Assembly: GCA_016714445.1 (NCBI GenBank)
Contig: JADJNF010000008.1
Location: forward strand, 620,001-684,000
Length of the DNA: 64,000 nt
Direction: 5' to 3'
Origin: Saprospiraceae bacterium
Lineage (GTDB): Bacteria; Bacteroidota; Bacteroidia; Chitinophagales; Saprospiraceae
The position numbers and the translations under genes were made by a program. Shown one piece after another: positions 1 to 9,795 of the stretch (positions are counted from its first letter, which is position 1; every line of letters begins with the position of its first letter). Below the pieces are notes generated by a model, which made no database searches, was not told the DNA's origin, and saw only the letters and a list, made by a program, of their open reading frames with translations.

Positions 1-2
1 AT

Positions 3-800
3 AGTGGTTATGGAGGACTTACTATTTTTAAAGAAATAATAAAGCAACTTCCTCAGTACGATTATATTTACATGGGAGACAATGCCAGAGCCCCTTATGG
101 TACCCGTAGTTTTGATACCGTGTATAAATACACCCTCCAATGCGTAAAGTGGTTTTTTGATAATGGATGTCCATTAGTGATTTTGGCTTGCAATACAGCA
201 TCAGCTAAAGCACTAAGAAATATCCAACAATTAGATCTTAAACACATTACCAGCCCAGACCATAGAGTCTTAGGCGTCATTCGGCCTACTTCAGAAATCA
301 TAGGAAAATACACTTCCACCCAACATGTAGGATTGCTTGCCACAAGTGGAACTGTAGCTTCTGAGTCATACCTCATAGAAATTAAAAAATTCTGGCCGGA
401 AATTCAACTTTTCCAGCAGGCTTGTCCTATGTGGGTTCCTCTTATTGAAAACAACGAATATAACACTGCCGGGGCACGATATTTTTTTAAAAAAGATCTG
501 GACGCTTTATTTCTCCAATCCACTAAGATTGATACCATATTGCTAGGATGTACACATTATCCCGTATTGAATGATATTTTGAAGGAGCTGATACCTGATT
601 CTGTAAAACTTATCAGTCAGGACACTATCATTGCAGAAAGCCTGGTTGATTATTTGAAAAGGCACCAAAATTTGGATGAAAAAATTTCAAAAAGTGGCTC
701 TGTCCGTTTTTTTACTACAGGCAACGATACAGATTTTAATACACATGCACCTTTATTTTTTGGACAAGGTGTCAAAAGTGAACATATTGATCTGGGTTGA
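3..800 (+). CDS. murI: glutamate racemase, 5' end cut by window edge
   Basis: Converts L-glutamate to D-glutamate for peptidoglycan synthesis in the cytoplasm. The frame is already open at base 3, reading SGYGGLTIFKEI, which is the N-terminal DSGxGGLT region of the family with its first ten or so residues missing. The first ATG (position 72) is therefore internal. Both catalytic cysteines are visible: LACNTAS in the first half and GCTHYP in the second. YMGDNARAPYG is the usual substrate-loop motif. The gene ends 40 bases before metF, which is convergent. Confident call; only the start is missing. Confidence 0.95.
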   Translation, partial: SGYGGLTIFKEIIKQLPQYDYIYMGDNARAPYGTRSFDTVYKYTLQCVKWFFDNGCPLVILACNTASAKALRNIQQLDLKHITSPDHRVLGVIRPTSEIIGKYTSTQHVGLLATSGTVASESYLIEIKKFWPEIQLFQQACPMWVPLIENNEYNTAGARYFFKKDLDALFLQSTKIDTILLGCTHYPVLNDILKELIPDSVKLISQDTIIAESLVDYLKRHQNLDEKISKSGSVRFFTTGNDTDFNTHAPLFFGQGVKSEHIDLG

Positions 801-840
801 TAGAAAAAGATAAGTTATATACTTTGCGGTAACAATTTTT

Positions 841-1791
841 TCAAATCTTTTCCACTATTTTGTATGTAGTGTCTGTGTCGCCCATAGTATAAAAGTGGAG
901 ACAAGGTACGCCGGCTGCTTTTAATTCTTTGCATTGGCTTATACACCATTCTATCCCCAAGGCTTTGACATCTTTGTCGTCAGTTTTAACCAATTCTTTG
1001 ACCAGCTCGTCGGGAAAGTTGATAAAAAACTTTCGTGGTATGGAAGTCAACTGATATTTTTTGGTGATTGGTTTTAATCCCGGTACAATAGGAACCTTTA
1101 TTCCGGCTTGTTCACAGGCATCTCTGAATCTGAAAAAATTTGTATTGTCAAAAAACATCTGTGTTACAATATAGCTGGCACCGGCATCAATCTTCTGCTT
1201 GAGATACTCGATATCACTGGCATAATTGGGCGCTTCAAAATGCTTCTCAGGATAACCTGCTACACCGATACAAAATTTGGTTGGGGTTGCTTTTTCTATA
1301 TTGGTATCCAGATAAACCCCGTGGTTCATATCGTTGATCTGTTTTACGAGATCAACAGCGTATTTATGTCCATCAGGCTCGGGAATAAATTTATCTTCAA
1401 ACTGTCTTGCGTCTCCTCTAAGAGCTAAAACATTATCAATACCCAAAAAATTAAGGTCAATCAGGGCATTTTCAGTTTCTTCTATACTAAAACCACCGCA
1501 TATCAAGTGAGGAATAGCATCTATTCCATATCGATGCATGATAGAGGCACAAATTCCTACTGTTCCGGGACGTTTTCTGATGGCAGATTTTTCATAATAT
1601 CCACTCGGGCGTTTATTATAGACAAACTCTTCCCTATGATAAGTAACATCAATAAACGGGGGCTTAAACTCCATCAAAGGGTCCAGTGTATTGAATATAT
1701 CAGACATACTTCCACCCTTCAAAGGTGGCAACACTTCAAATGACACAAGGGTATTACCTTGAGATTTTTCAAAATAATCGGTGATTTTCAT
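841..1791 (-). CDS. metF: methylenetetrahydrofolate reductase
   Basis: Flavoprotein that reduces 5,10-methylene-THF to 5-methyl-THF, the methyl donor for methionine synthesis. At 316 residues it has normal bacterial MetF length. The N-terminal VSFEVLPP carries the conserved catalytic Glu (E19). Further in, GIDNVLALRGD and the TQMFFDNTNFFRFRD segment match the flavin and folate regions of the TIM barrel. It is convergent with murI and stands alone, with a 75-base gap to the next leftward gene. Confidence 0.95.
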   Translation of the reverse strand: MKITDYFEKSQGNTLVSFEVLPPLKGGSMSDIFNTLDPLMEFKPPFIDVTYHREEFVYNKRPSGYYEKSAIRKRPGTVGICASIMHRYGIDAIPHLICGGFSIEETENALIDLNFLGIDNVLALRGDARQFEDKFIPEPDGHKYAVDLVKQINDMNHGVYLDTNIEKATPTKFCIGVAGYPEKHFEAPNYASDIEYLKQKIDAGASYIVTQMFFDNTNFFRFRDACEQAGIKVPIVPGLKPITKKYQLTSIPRKFFINFPDELVKELVKTDDKDVKALGIEWCISQCKELKAAGVPCLHFYTMGDTDTTYKIVEKI

Positions 1792-1866
1792 TAATACTTC
1801 AGATTCTTATTGGAGGCAAAGGTAACTAATCAGACAAAGATTTCTGCAAATAATTTATGTGTTTAA

Positions 1867-2526
1867 TCAATCCTTCTTGTCTTTTTTCTTAAAGTCTCCG
1901 CGACGCCACGCATCAATAAATTTTTTCCAGGCCAAAGGGTTAAAAATATTTTGCGGCTTGATTTGACCAGTATATACATAATCGGTAGCTTGTTGCTTTA
2001 TTACTAAACTTGATGTTTCCCTTCCATCCACAGGAACAGAATATCTGATCTCCTTCATTTTTTCTTCTGCCAGGTTGGCTTGAGCATTTTCCCTAAGTTC
2101 GTTGGAAATATCAATAGCAAGAAATTCCTGTTTAAAATGTTCTCTGCTTGGCCATGGCATGATGATCGCTTCCGGGAGAAGAATATTGTCTTCAGTCATA
2201 ATCTGTATCCATTTATATTGAGTAGATCTGAGGGTATCCGGAATTTTTATTTCAACTGTCTTATAGCCAATTCTGGAAAAAACTATGGTTTCGCCAGGAA
2301 GGGCTACGAATGAAAAAAATCCGTCAAAATCTGCAGCCGCTCCTCTACTGGTTCCCATAACTGCCACATTTGTGTATGGAAGTGGTGCAGGATTTCCTTT
2401 TTCATCTTCATAAAAAACCATACCGGAAAACTCTACCACCTTTATAGGTTCGTCATTTTTTTGTGCTGACAAACTTCCCAAACCAGCTATCGTTACAATA
2501 ATTACAAGCAATAATCTCAATACCAT
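1867..2526 (-). CDS. secreted protein with carboxypeptidase-like regulatory domain
   Basis: 219 residues. A hydrophobic signal peptide (about residues 1-21, ending LSA) is followed by one beta-sandwich of the carboxypeptidase-D regulatory type: LPYTNVAVMGTSRGAAADFDGFFSFVALPGETIVFSRIGYKTVEIKI, split here only by reading through it. The C-terminal third is polar and ends in a basic tail KKKDKKD. In Bacteroidota such domains occur at the N-terminus of TonB receptors or alone in periplasmic proteins. No barrel follows here, so it is a stand-alone envelope protein. Its specific role is unknown. Confidence 0.7.
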   Translation of the reverse strand: MVLRLLLVIIVTIAGLGSLSAQKNDEPIKVVEFSGMVFYEDEKGNPAPLPYTNVAVMGTSRGAAADFDGFFSFVALPGETIVFSRIGYKTVEIKIPDTLRSTQYKWIQIMTEDNILLPEAIIMPWPSREHFKQEFLAIDISNELRENAQANLAEEKMKEIRYSVPVDGRETSSLVIKQQATDYVYTGQIKPQNIFNPLAWKKFIDAWRRGDFKKKDKKD

Positions 2527-2674
2527 ACTATATGAATTTTATATTCCGACTCAAATTAAAACTAATTTTATAATCGGAAACGAACAAATCAGCGTAAAAA
2601 TAATCGTAATTGCTTATTTAACTTCGATTTAACACACAAATTTAACAGATAATCTCAGTCAGTACCTATTTATC

Positions 2675-5088
2675 TCAAAAAACCAGAAAGCCAAGCGCAT
2701 TTTCAATCACTTGATCCATTTTTGTAACATAGGTAAAATGGATGCCTTTGATATAGTCAGCTGGTATTTGCTCCACATGTCTTCTGTTGTCTTCACAAAG
2801 CATAATTTCAGTAATTCCTGATCTACGCGCAGCAAGAACCTTTTCTTTTATTCCTCCCACTGGCAATACTTTGCCTCGAAGTGTTATTTCACCGGTCATT
2901 GCGAGATATGGTTTAACCGGTTTGTTTTTAAGCGCTGATGTGATAGCAGTAAGCATGGTGATACCTGCACTCGGACCATCTTTGGGAATCGCTCCCTCCG
3001 GTACATGCACATGTATGTCTGTATGATCAAATGCTTCAGGATCAATGCCCAGTGATAAGCTATGCGCTTTTATATAACTCAAAGCTGTGGATGCAGACTC
3101 TTTCATGACATCACCCAGATTTCCGGTCAAGGTGAGTTTACCTTTGCCTTTACTCGTACTTGCTTCAATAAATAATATATCTCCGCCCATCCTTGTCCAC
3201 GCAAGTCCGACGGCAACACCCGGAAGATCAACTTTAGTATATTCTTCGTTATCATATTTAACAGGTCCCAGAGCATCTGCAATATCTTTTTGGTTAAGTT
3301 TGGTCTGATAAGACTCATTCATCGCCACTTTTTTAGCTACACTACGCATCACTCCTGCCAATGTTCTGTCCAACGATCTGACACCTGACTCTCTGGTATA
3401 TTTTTGTGTAATAAATTGCAGCATTTGTGGTGTAAGATTTACATCCTTTTCCTTCAGCCCATGTTCTGTTACTTGTTTAGGTACCAGATGTCTTTTGGAA
3501 ATTTCAATTTTTCTTCGAGAGAATATCCGCTTATATCAATGATTTCCATTCTGTCGAGTAATGCCGGCTGGATAGTAGATAATGAATTTGCCGTAGCAAT
3601 AAACATTACTTTCGATAAGTCATAGTCAATATCCAGATAATTATCATGGAAAGTAGAGTTTTGCTCCGGATCCAGCACTTCGAGCAATGCTGACGATGGG
3701 TCACCTCTGAAATCTTTACCCAGCTTATCTATTTCATCCAATATAAAAACAGGATTGGATGTTTTTGCCTTTTTGATGGATTGCAAAATCCTGCCAGGCA
3801 TAGCACCTATATACGTTTTACGATGTCCGCGTATTTCACTTTCATCATGAAGACCACCAAGTGACATACGGATAAATTTCCTGCCCAGCGCTGTAGCAAT
3901 AGACTTTCCAAGACTCGTTTTACCCACACCCGGAGGTCCGACAAGACACAAAATAGGTGCCTTCATGTCGCCTTTAAGTTTTAATACTGCCAAGTGTTCA
4001 ATGATACGATTTTTTACATCTTCAAGTCCGAAATGGTCTTTATCCAACACACTTCTTACTTTTTTTAGATTAAAATTATCTTTGGTCACATCATTCCACG
4101 GCAAGTCAAGCATCAGCTCGAGGTAGTTTAAAATAACGGAATATTCAGCTATTTGAGGATTGATTCGTCTTGCTTTTATAATTTCTCTGTCAAATGCTGA
4201 TTTAGCTTCCAGTGGCCATTTTTTTGCGTCTGCCAATTTCTGGAGTCTGTTAAGTTCCTCTTCTTGCGGATTACCCCCCAGTTCTTCCTGAATGGTTTTC
4301 AATTGCTGGTTTAGGAAATATTCTTTTTGCTGCTTTTCGAGATCGCCCCGAACTTTTGATTCTATCTGGTCCTTGATTTGCAGCAGTTGAAGTTCGCCAT
4401 TCATGACATTCATCACCAGATGTGCTTTGGCCATATAGTCACTGGTTTCCAGAATTTCCTGCTTTTTAGCCACCCCAAGATTCATATTGGACGCTATAAA
4501 ATTGAGTAGAAATCCATTGTTTTTTATATTCTGAAGCATCATGTTTGCCTCTGATGGAATATTGGGCGAAAGCTCGACAATCTTTTTTGAAAAATCTCTG
4601 ACAGTAGACATAATCGCATTAAACTCGATATCCTTTGCAGGGATTTTATCTTCTAGAATATTTACGGTTGCTTCCAGCATTTTTTCATTTTCAATAAAAT
4701 TGCCGACTACAAACCTTTTTCTTCCCTGAAGGATAGCTGTAGTACTTCCATCCGGCATTTTCAGTATTTTCATGATCCTTGCTACTGTTCCTACCGCATG
4801 CAGACCTTCCGGAGAAGGATCTTCACTTTCCATATCTTTTTGGGTAAGAACACCAAGAAATTTGTCTCCTTTGTCTGCCTTTTGCAATGCTTTGATAGAT
4901 TTGTCCCTTCCGACTGTGATGGGAATAACCACTCCCGGAAAAAGAACTGTATTTTTCAAAGCCAGAATCGGCATGACATCCTTATACGTATCATCAAACT
5001 TCAATTCATCATCTCCAATCGAAAAAACAGGAATTACATCACCTTCTTCCTTCAAATCATCCATGGCGTATATATTTCTGTCAAACAT
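2675..5088 (-). CDS. lon: ATP-dependent Lon protease, interrupted by one frameshift
   Basis: AAA+ serine protease that degrades misfolded and regulatory proteins. Two ORFs make one gene of about 804 residues, a normal Lon length. The N-terminal piece (3469-5088) has the substrate-binding LON domain, a coiled-coil and Walker A GPPGVGKTS. The C-terminal piece (to 2675) has the Ser-Lys dyad in KDGPSAGITM and GGIKEKVLAARR. The break is at the T run 3508-3512 on the plus strand, five A in coding sense. Adding one A restores EEKIEISKRHLVPKQ and continues without a stop into the second piece. Probably a sequence error rather than loss of Lon. Confidence 0.9.
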
Positions 5089-5167
5089 TTTTTTCTTATT
5101 TATAAGTGAGCGCAGTCAAAATTCAGGACTGCAAAATTCAGGTATTTTAATATGTCAATATACATAC

Positions 5168-5199
5168 CAAACATAAAACCGACCTGAATTGGTTACAAT
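5168..5199 (-). promoter_or_regulatory. predicted lon promoter
   Basis: On the minus strand, TATGTTTG (5168-5175) matches the Bacteroidota -7 consensus TAnnTTTG. ATTG lies 20 bases upstream (5196-5199), one mismatch from the -33 TTTG. The predicted start leaves a leader of roughly 70-80 bases before lon. Consensus match only. Confidence 0.4.
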
Positions 5200-5290
5200 T
5201 TGGCAGGTATACCGATAGAATTTAGACAAAGTGTCATAAAAAAATCGATATAATGCATTAGTTTTTGAATGTCGACGTATTTTGTATTTC

Positions 5291-7276
5291 TTATAAATGA
5301 ATAGAAACTGCCTTTCCATTTTCTACTGTACTATTAAAAACTACAGTTGTATTACTTATGATGGTAAGTCTTATTTTTCCTGCTTCCTTTTGAATGGTGA
5401 TATCAAATTTTTTGCCATAACCATGTACATTTTTTAGTCTCATAAAATCCCAATCTTCCGGTAATTGTGGTGTCACCGAAAATGCATTTAAACCTTCAGG
5501 TCTTATTCCAAAAAATCCTTCCGTAAATATTCTGCAATATAACCCGCTTTCTGCCGATAGATGGCGTTGATTACCTTCAGGAAACGCTTCTACCGGATAA
5601 GGTACATGATCTCCCAAGAGTCTACGCCTGGAATAATATTTTAAATAATCCAAACCACGCCTCGTATCGCCGGCAGATATCACTCCCCTTAGCGCATACA
5701 AGGTCGATCTGTCCCAAAATGTCTTGTCCCCTGCCTGAGAAGCCAAGCCATCTTCAGTCCAGAGTTCGGACGAAAACAATGCGTCTATGGTTCCATTTTT
5801 CCTTTCCAAAATATTCACCGTAAGGGGAATACAAATCCAGGCTCGAAGTGTATCATTCCCGGCAAAATATCGGTAGGTGTCATAACCTTCCATGTGGTAA
5901 CCAAAATATTTTTCAATATTATTTTTCAGCTTTTGGGCATTGGAAAAATAAACATCGATCTTCTTTTTGGGTAAATTTAGAGCCTTACCAAGATGGGCAG
6001 CAGAAATTAATGCGTCATAATACAAGGATGAAGTACATAGATTGGCATTACCTGCGGGAAAACGACCTTCAAGTTCATCGGAATCAGAAGCCACAACACC
6101 GGATAAATTCAATTTTCTCCTGTTAAACTCGAGACACCACTCTATCAAAGGCCATAACTCCAAAGCTATCTCTTTATTGCCTTGAGATAGTGCAAATCTG
6201 GACGCTCCATAAGCTATCATAGCGGCATCTCCACGATCTCCTGCCCCGTTCCATATGTCTGTTCCTTCAGCAATTATGGAAGATGGAATAGGATTGTAAT
6301 CGGGATTTATAAATCTGGCAAAATGTCTGTAAGCATTTATAGCAGATGAGATACCGTATTCATAACCAAGATAAGGAAAAAATGGATTAATATATTCTGC
6401 CTGATCATTGGCCCAGATGGCTGCATAGTACGATAAACCTCCGGGACCATGCATCGGCCCGCCTTTGGTTTCAAAAATACTTTCTGATGCCCTGATCTTC
6501 GCAAATGCAAAAGCCTGATTTAAAATAGTGTCGGGGCTTTCAAAAATCAGATTTTGTTTTAAAAAGTCCAGAAATTCTCCGCGCTTTGCAAATTCTTTTT
6601 CATGAACAACCGGTTCAAAATGTTCTCCTTTTTTCTCCCCTACATAATTGACATAAAACACAGTCGAAGTTTGGGGTTGCAATATTTTGGATCCAAAGCC
6701 ATCAGATTTTATACTCAATGTGTAACTTCCGTCAACACCATCTTCTGCGATGGTTTGTGTGATAACGTTCAGGTTTGGTATTTCAACTTTTAAATCTTTA
6801 GCAGAAATATTGGTAAGGATATATTTTTCACAAAATACAGGGATATCAGTGGAAGGAAACAGAATTCTTTGCAGTTTTAATTGATCATCCAATGTACTGT
6901 GAATGATCATTTTTCCATCCAGAACGATCTCATGTACTTTTTCTTTCTGTATCAGCCGTTTATTTACGTCTATCAGTTTTACAGGATCAAGAGTAAATGA
7001 TCTGGTCAGACTGGCATGTGTATTATTGGGAACAGTGCGCAACATTGGCCAGACCAGATCGCGCTGTAAAAATAAAGAATGGTCAGCATTAACTCCGTAC
7101 CGAATCACCGCAGATATATATTTTCCACTGGTTTCTATATGATCCTTATGTGGCAAACGATCATGGATCAGCCATGAAATACTTCCGTTTTCGTTTATTT
7201 TCCAACGATTGGATTGACCTAAAGCAGGGTTAGAATAATAAAGGATTAAAAGAAAGTAAAAAATGACCTTCAACAT
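5291..7276 (-). CDS. secreted six-hairpin (alpha/alpha-barrel) glycosidase
   Basis: 661 residues with a signal peptide (about 1-20, ending NPALG). An N-terminal beta-sandwich (to about residue 230) precedes an alpha-helical part with EWCLEFNRRK, SDSDELEGRFPAGNANLCTSS and GDHVPYPVEAFPEGNQRHLSAE, and a C-terminal beta segment. This is the layout of six-hairpin glycosidases such as the rhamnosidase and trehalase-like clans. Acidic residues in the DSDELEGR and EAFPEGNQRHLSAE loops are candidate catalytic groups. It is the last gene of a three-gene operon, 20 bases after the DUF1080 gene, so it probably acts on the same glycoside. The substrate cannot be read from sequence. Confidence 0.65.
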   Translation of the reverse strand: MLKVIFYFLLILYYSNPALGQSNRWKINENGSISWLIHDRLPHKDHIETSGKYISAVIRYGVNADHSLFLQRDLVWPMLRTVPNNTHASLTRSFTLDPVKLIDVNKRLIQKEKVHEIVLDGKMIIHSTLDDQLKLQRILFPSTDIPVFCEKYILTNISAKDLKVEIPNLNVITQTIAEDGVDGSYTLSIKSDGFGSKILQPQTSTVFYVNYVGEKKGEHFEPVVHEKEFAKRGEFLDFLKQNLIFESPDTILNQAFAFAKIRASESIFETKGGPMHGPGGLSYYAAIWANDQAEYINPFFPYLGYEYGISSAINAYRHFARFINPDYNPIPSSIIAEGTDIWNGAGDRGDAAMIAYGASRFALSQGNKEIALELWPLIEWCLEFNRRKLNLSGVVASDSDELEGRFPAGNANLCTSSLYYDALISAAHLGKALNLPKKKIDVYFSNAQKLKNNIEKYFGYHMEGYDTYRYFAGNDTLRAWICIPLTVNILERKNGTIDALFSSELWTEDGLASQAGDKTFWDRSTLYALRGVISAGDTRRGLDYLKYYSRRRLLGDHVPYPVEAFPEGNQRHLSAESGLYCRIFTEGFFGIRPEGLNAFSVTPQLPEDWDFMRLKNVHGYGKKFDITIQKEAGKIRLTIISNTTVVFNSTVENGKAVSIHL

Positions 7277-7296
7277 GTCAGCAATGAATTATTAAA

Positions 7297-8037
7297 TTAC
7301 AGCTTCCGTATTTTGATATTTTTAAACCATACTCCACCCCCATGGTCCTGAAGGCAAATATGCCCTTTTTTAGCTACCCCATAACCAGGCGTATCTTTCC
7401 ATTTTCCTGTTGCCTTACGATTTTCCCAATCCGGTGTCCAGGCTTCAAATTCCAGTACTTTTACTCCATTCAGCCAGTATTCCCGGTGAGCACCATTTAC
7501 AACAATTTTTGATGTGTTGTATTGACCAACAGGATTGGTGGGTCTTGATGTGGCGGTATACATGGCATAATCAGAAGCTGTTTTTTGCCAATCTTCCAGC
7601 TTTTCAGGAAACCCTTCATCATCGATCAATTGATATTCAGGTCCGCTGAGATAAGCTGCTTCAAATTCCTCTGTCACATGATACATAATTCCGCTATTGC
7701 CTTCAGGAGATATTTTCCAGTCTATGCTCAGTTCATAATTTTCAAACTGATCAGTGGTGATGATATCTGCCCGAAGATCGCTTTTGTCCGTTTTGCTACC
7801 CTTGCAATACAATTCACCATCTTTTACGTCCCATGCATCGGCAGCTTTGTTTTGGTACATCCGCCATCCTTCAAGTGTTTTGCCATCGAACAGCAGTTTC
7901 CAACCAGCAGATGTCTCCTGTTCTGTTAGAATGTTGTCTTCTTGGGTTGAGGACTTTTCACCAGATTTATTTGGTTTACATGCAATCATAAAAGTTGCAA
8001 TAAACAATACACCTATAAAAATTGATCTTTTGTTCAT
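7297..8037 (-). CDS. DUF1080 lipoprotein (3-keto-disaccharide hydrolase family)
   Basis: 246 residues. Lipoprotein signal with lipobox MIAC (Cys20), so probably membrane-anchored in the periplasm or on the surface. The rest is one DUF1080 concanavalin-like sandwich: GWKLLFDGKTLEGWRMY, YELSIDWKISPEGNSGIMYHV, EYQLIDDEG and the closing GHICLQDHGGGVWFKNIKIRKL are family hallmarks. Some members cleave 3-keto-glycosides made by Gfo/Idh/MocA oxidoreductases. Such an oxidoreductase is encoded 3 bases upstream, which supports this role. Family is certain; substrate is inferred. Confidence 0.85.
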   Translation of the reverse strand: MNKRSIFIGVLFIATFMIACKPNKSGEKSSTQEDNILTEQETSAGWKLLFDGKTLEGWRMYQNKAADAWDVKDGELYCKGSKTDKSDLRADIITTDQFENYELSIDWKISPEGNSGIMYHVTEEFEAAYLSGPEYQLIDDEGFPEKLEDWQKTASDYAMYTATSRPTNPVGQYNTSKIVVNGAHREYWLNGVKVLEFEAWTPDWENRKATGKWKDTPGYGVAKKGHICLQDHGGGVWFKNIKIRKL

Positions 8038-8040
8038 ACT

Positions 8041-9402
8041 TTATCTTATTACTTTAAGGTTAATAGGATCCCATTTCACTGCCTTGTCTGCATAGTAACT
8101 ATCATTACAAAGCAATGCCGGAGCCGCGGCCCGATAGCCAAATACAGCATCTTCTACCACAGATGATTTATTTCTGATGGCAGTAAAAAAGTTGGTAAAA
8201 TGATCGTAATGCGCTCCCTTATATCCTTCTTCTGCATTATATACCGTAGTGTCCGGTGGTAGAATGAGCTTACGGGGACTTTCCACTTTATCTTTATTGA
8301 GTTTGGTGGCCATTAAAGGGTCATCATTGGCTGCATATGCTTTATTGCGTATCAAAGTGACTTTGTCCCACTCTACATTCATACTGCCTTCACTTCCTAC
8401 GAGTCGCAAGTAGGTGCTGTCTGCCGTACCGTCTATAAAATTGACTCTTAGGGATAGGTTAAATGCCGGATGCTCAGGTGTTTCCGCATAATCAAACATA
8501 CCCATCAGTAGGTCAGGCACCTCACGACCATCTTTCCAATATCTTAGCCCGCCCATGGCCATTATCTTTTGTGGACCTTTAGAGTTGGTGATAAAATGTA
8601 GGCTGGAAAATAAATGTACAAACAAATCGCCCGAAACACCTGTACCATAATCTTTATAACATCTCCATCTGAAAAACCGTTTGGCATCAAATGGTCTGTC
8701 CGGATATTGATGGAGAAACATCTTCCAATCCACCGTTTTTTCTGATGCATCGGCAGGAATAGTATATTGCCATGCGCCTTCCGGTGAGTTACGTGCCCAG
8801 AATCCTTCTGCATAATTGAGCTGTCCGATGGCTCCGGCGGCCAATAGTTCCTTTGCTTTTTCATTTCCTAAAGAACTCAATCCCTGGCTTCCTACCTGAA
8901 AGACCACTTTGTTTCGGTTTTGTGCTTCCACCACGGCACTTCCTTCGGTCACATCGTGGGTCATCGGTTTTTCACAATACACGGCTTTTCCTGCGTTCAT
9001 AGCGGCTACAGATATATCCTTATGCCAATGGTCAGGCGTTGCAACAATTACTGCATCGATATCTTTACGAAGGAGCAACTCGCGATAATCTCTGGTCGTA
9101 AAAATATCTTTGCCATATTTGTTTTTGGCGGCGTCCAATCTGCCATTATAAAGATCACAAGCAGCTACCAATTTTACACCCGGTGTGGTGATGGCTGTAT
9201 TGGCATCAGCAAAACCCATTCCACCTGCACCAATGAGGGCAATCTGTATGTTATCATTTGGGCCAAAATGACGATTTCTTTGGAGCAATTCATATTGTTC
9301 ATGATTATGATCAGCCTTCAAAATTTCAGGTACTACAACTGCTCCTAAAGCACCGGCAGATATTTTTTGGATGAAGTTACGACGGGATGAATATTTACTC
9401 AT
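8041..9402 (-). CDS. Tat-exported Gfo/Idh/MocA family oxidoreductase
   Basis: 453 residues. The N-terminus SSRRNFIQKISAGALGAVVVP is a twin-arginine signal, so the enzyme is exported already folded with its cofactor. The Rossmann motif IALIGAGGMG binds NAD(P). The family motif CEKPMTHDV supplies the conserved Lys of the EKP signature, and DHWHKDI, GTGVSGDLFVHL and EGYKGAHYDHFTNF are typical of the Bacteroidota and Planctomycetes exported subfamily. First gene of the operon with DUF1080 and a glycosidase. The likely task is oxidation of a sugar hydroxyl at C3 before cleavage. Substrate not known. Confidence 0.85.
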   Translation of the reverse strand: MSKYSSRRNFIQKISAGALGAVVVPEILKADHNHEQYELLQRNRHFGPNDNIQIALIGAGGMGFADANTAITTPGVKLVAACDLYNGRLDAAKNKYGKDIFTTRDYRELLLRKDIDAVIVATPDHWHKDISVAAMNAGKAVYCEKPMTHDVTEGSAVVEAQNRNKVVFQVGSQGLSSLGNEKAKELLAAGAIGQLNYAEGFWARNSPEGAWQYTIPADASEKTVDWKMFLHQYPDRPFDAKRFFRWRCYKDYGTGVSGDLFVHLFSSLHFITNSKGPQKIMAMGGLRYWKDGREVPDLLMGMFDYAETPEHPAFNLSLRVNFIDGTADSTYLRLVGSEGSMNVEWDKVTLIRNKAYAANDDPLMATKLNKDKVESPRKLILPPDTTVYNAEEGYKGAHYDHFTNFFTAIRNKSSVVEDAVFGYRAAAPALLCNDSYYADKAVKWDPINLKVIR

Positions 9403-9795
9403 GTTCTTATTTTATGATGGTCAGGAAATAATAGGGAGTAAATATAGGGAAAGTCGGAAATATGAAGTAAATTATTTTTTTAGAGAAGGAAATAAGAACA
9501 TTTGTTCCTGATATTTACCATAAACAAACAATCAAATTTTTGCCTTTGAAACACATCCAACTAGAAATGGATGTTTACCTTAAAAATAGATACGAATTAT
9601 TAAGGTTGATCTTAAAATTTGCTACGATATTTTTAAGGTTTTGCTTAATGTCACAAACTAAAATCTAGTGACAAAATTTTTATTCCCATAAAAAGCCTGA
9701 TTCAGTGTAGAAATAGTAGAATGTATAAACCATAAAAAGAGGATAGCCAAAAACTACCCTCCTTCTATGCAAAAAACTTTAAACAAATTCTGTAT
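9403..9795. other. 393-base gap between two leftward genes
   Basis: AT-rich. It contains a terminator hairpin for the large gene to its right (listed separately) and presumably the promoter of the sugar operon near 9410-9480. No ORF with protein-like composition was seen. Confidence 0.5.
9734..9761 (-). terminator. rho-independent terminator of the 2057-residue gene
   Basis: In minus-strand sense GAGGGTAG pairs with CTATCCTC (8 base pairs including one G-T), with a seven-base loop, and is followed directly by a run of five T. It lies 35 bases after the stop codon of the large secreted protein. Confidence 0.65.

Noticed and set aside
9128..9402. Second twin-arginine or lipoprotein start options for the Gfo/Idh/MocA gene
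   Set aside because: The RR at the N-terminus of the listed start is well placed before a hydrophobic stretch. Later ATGs would remove the signal and cut into the Rossmann fold.
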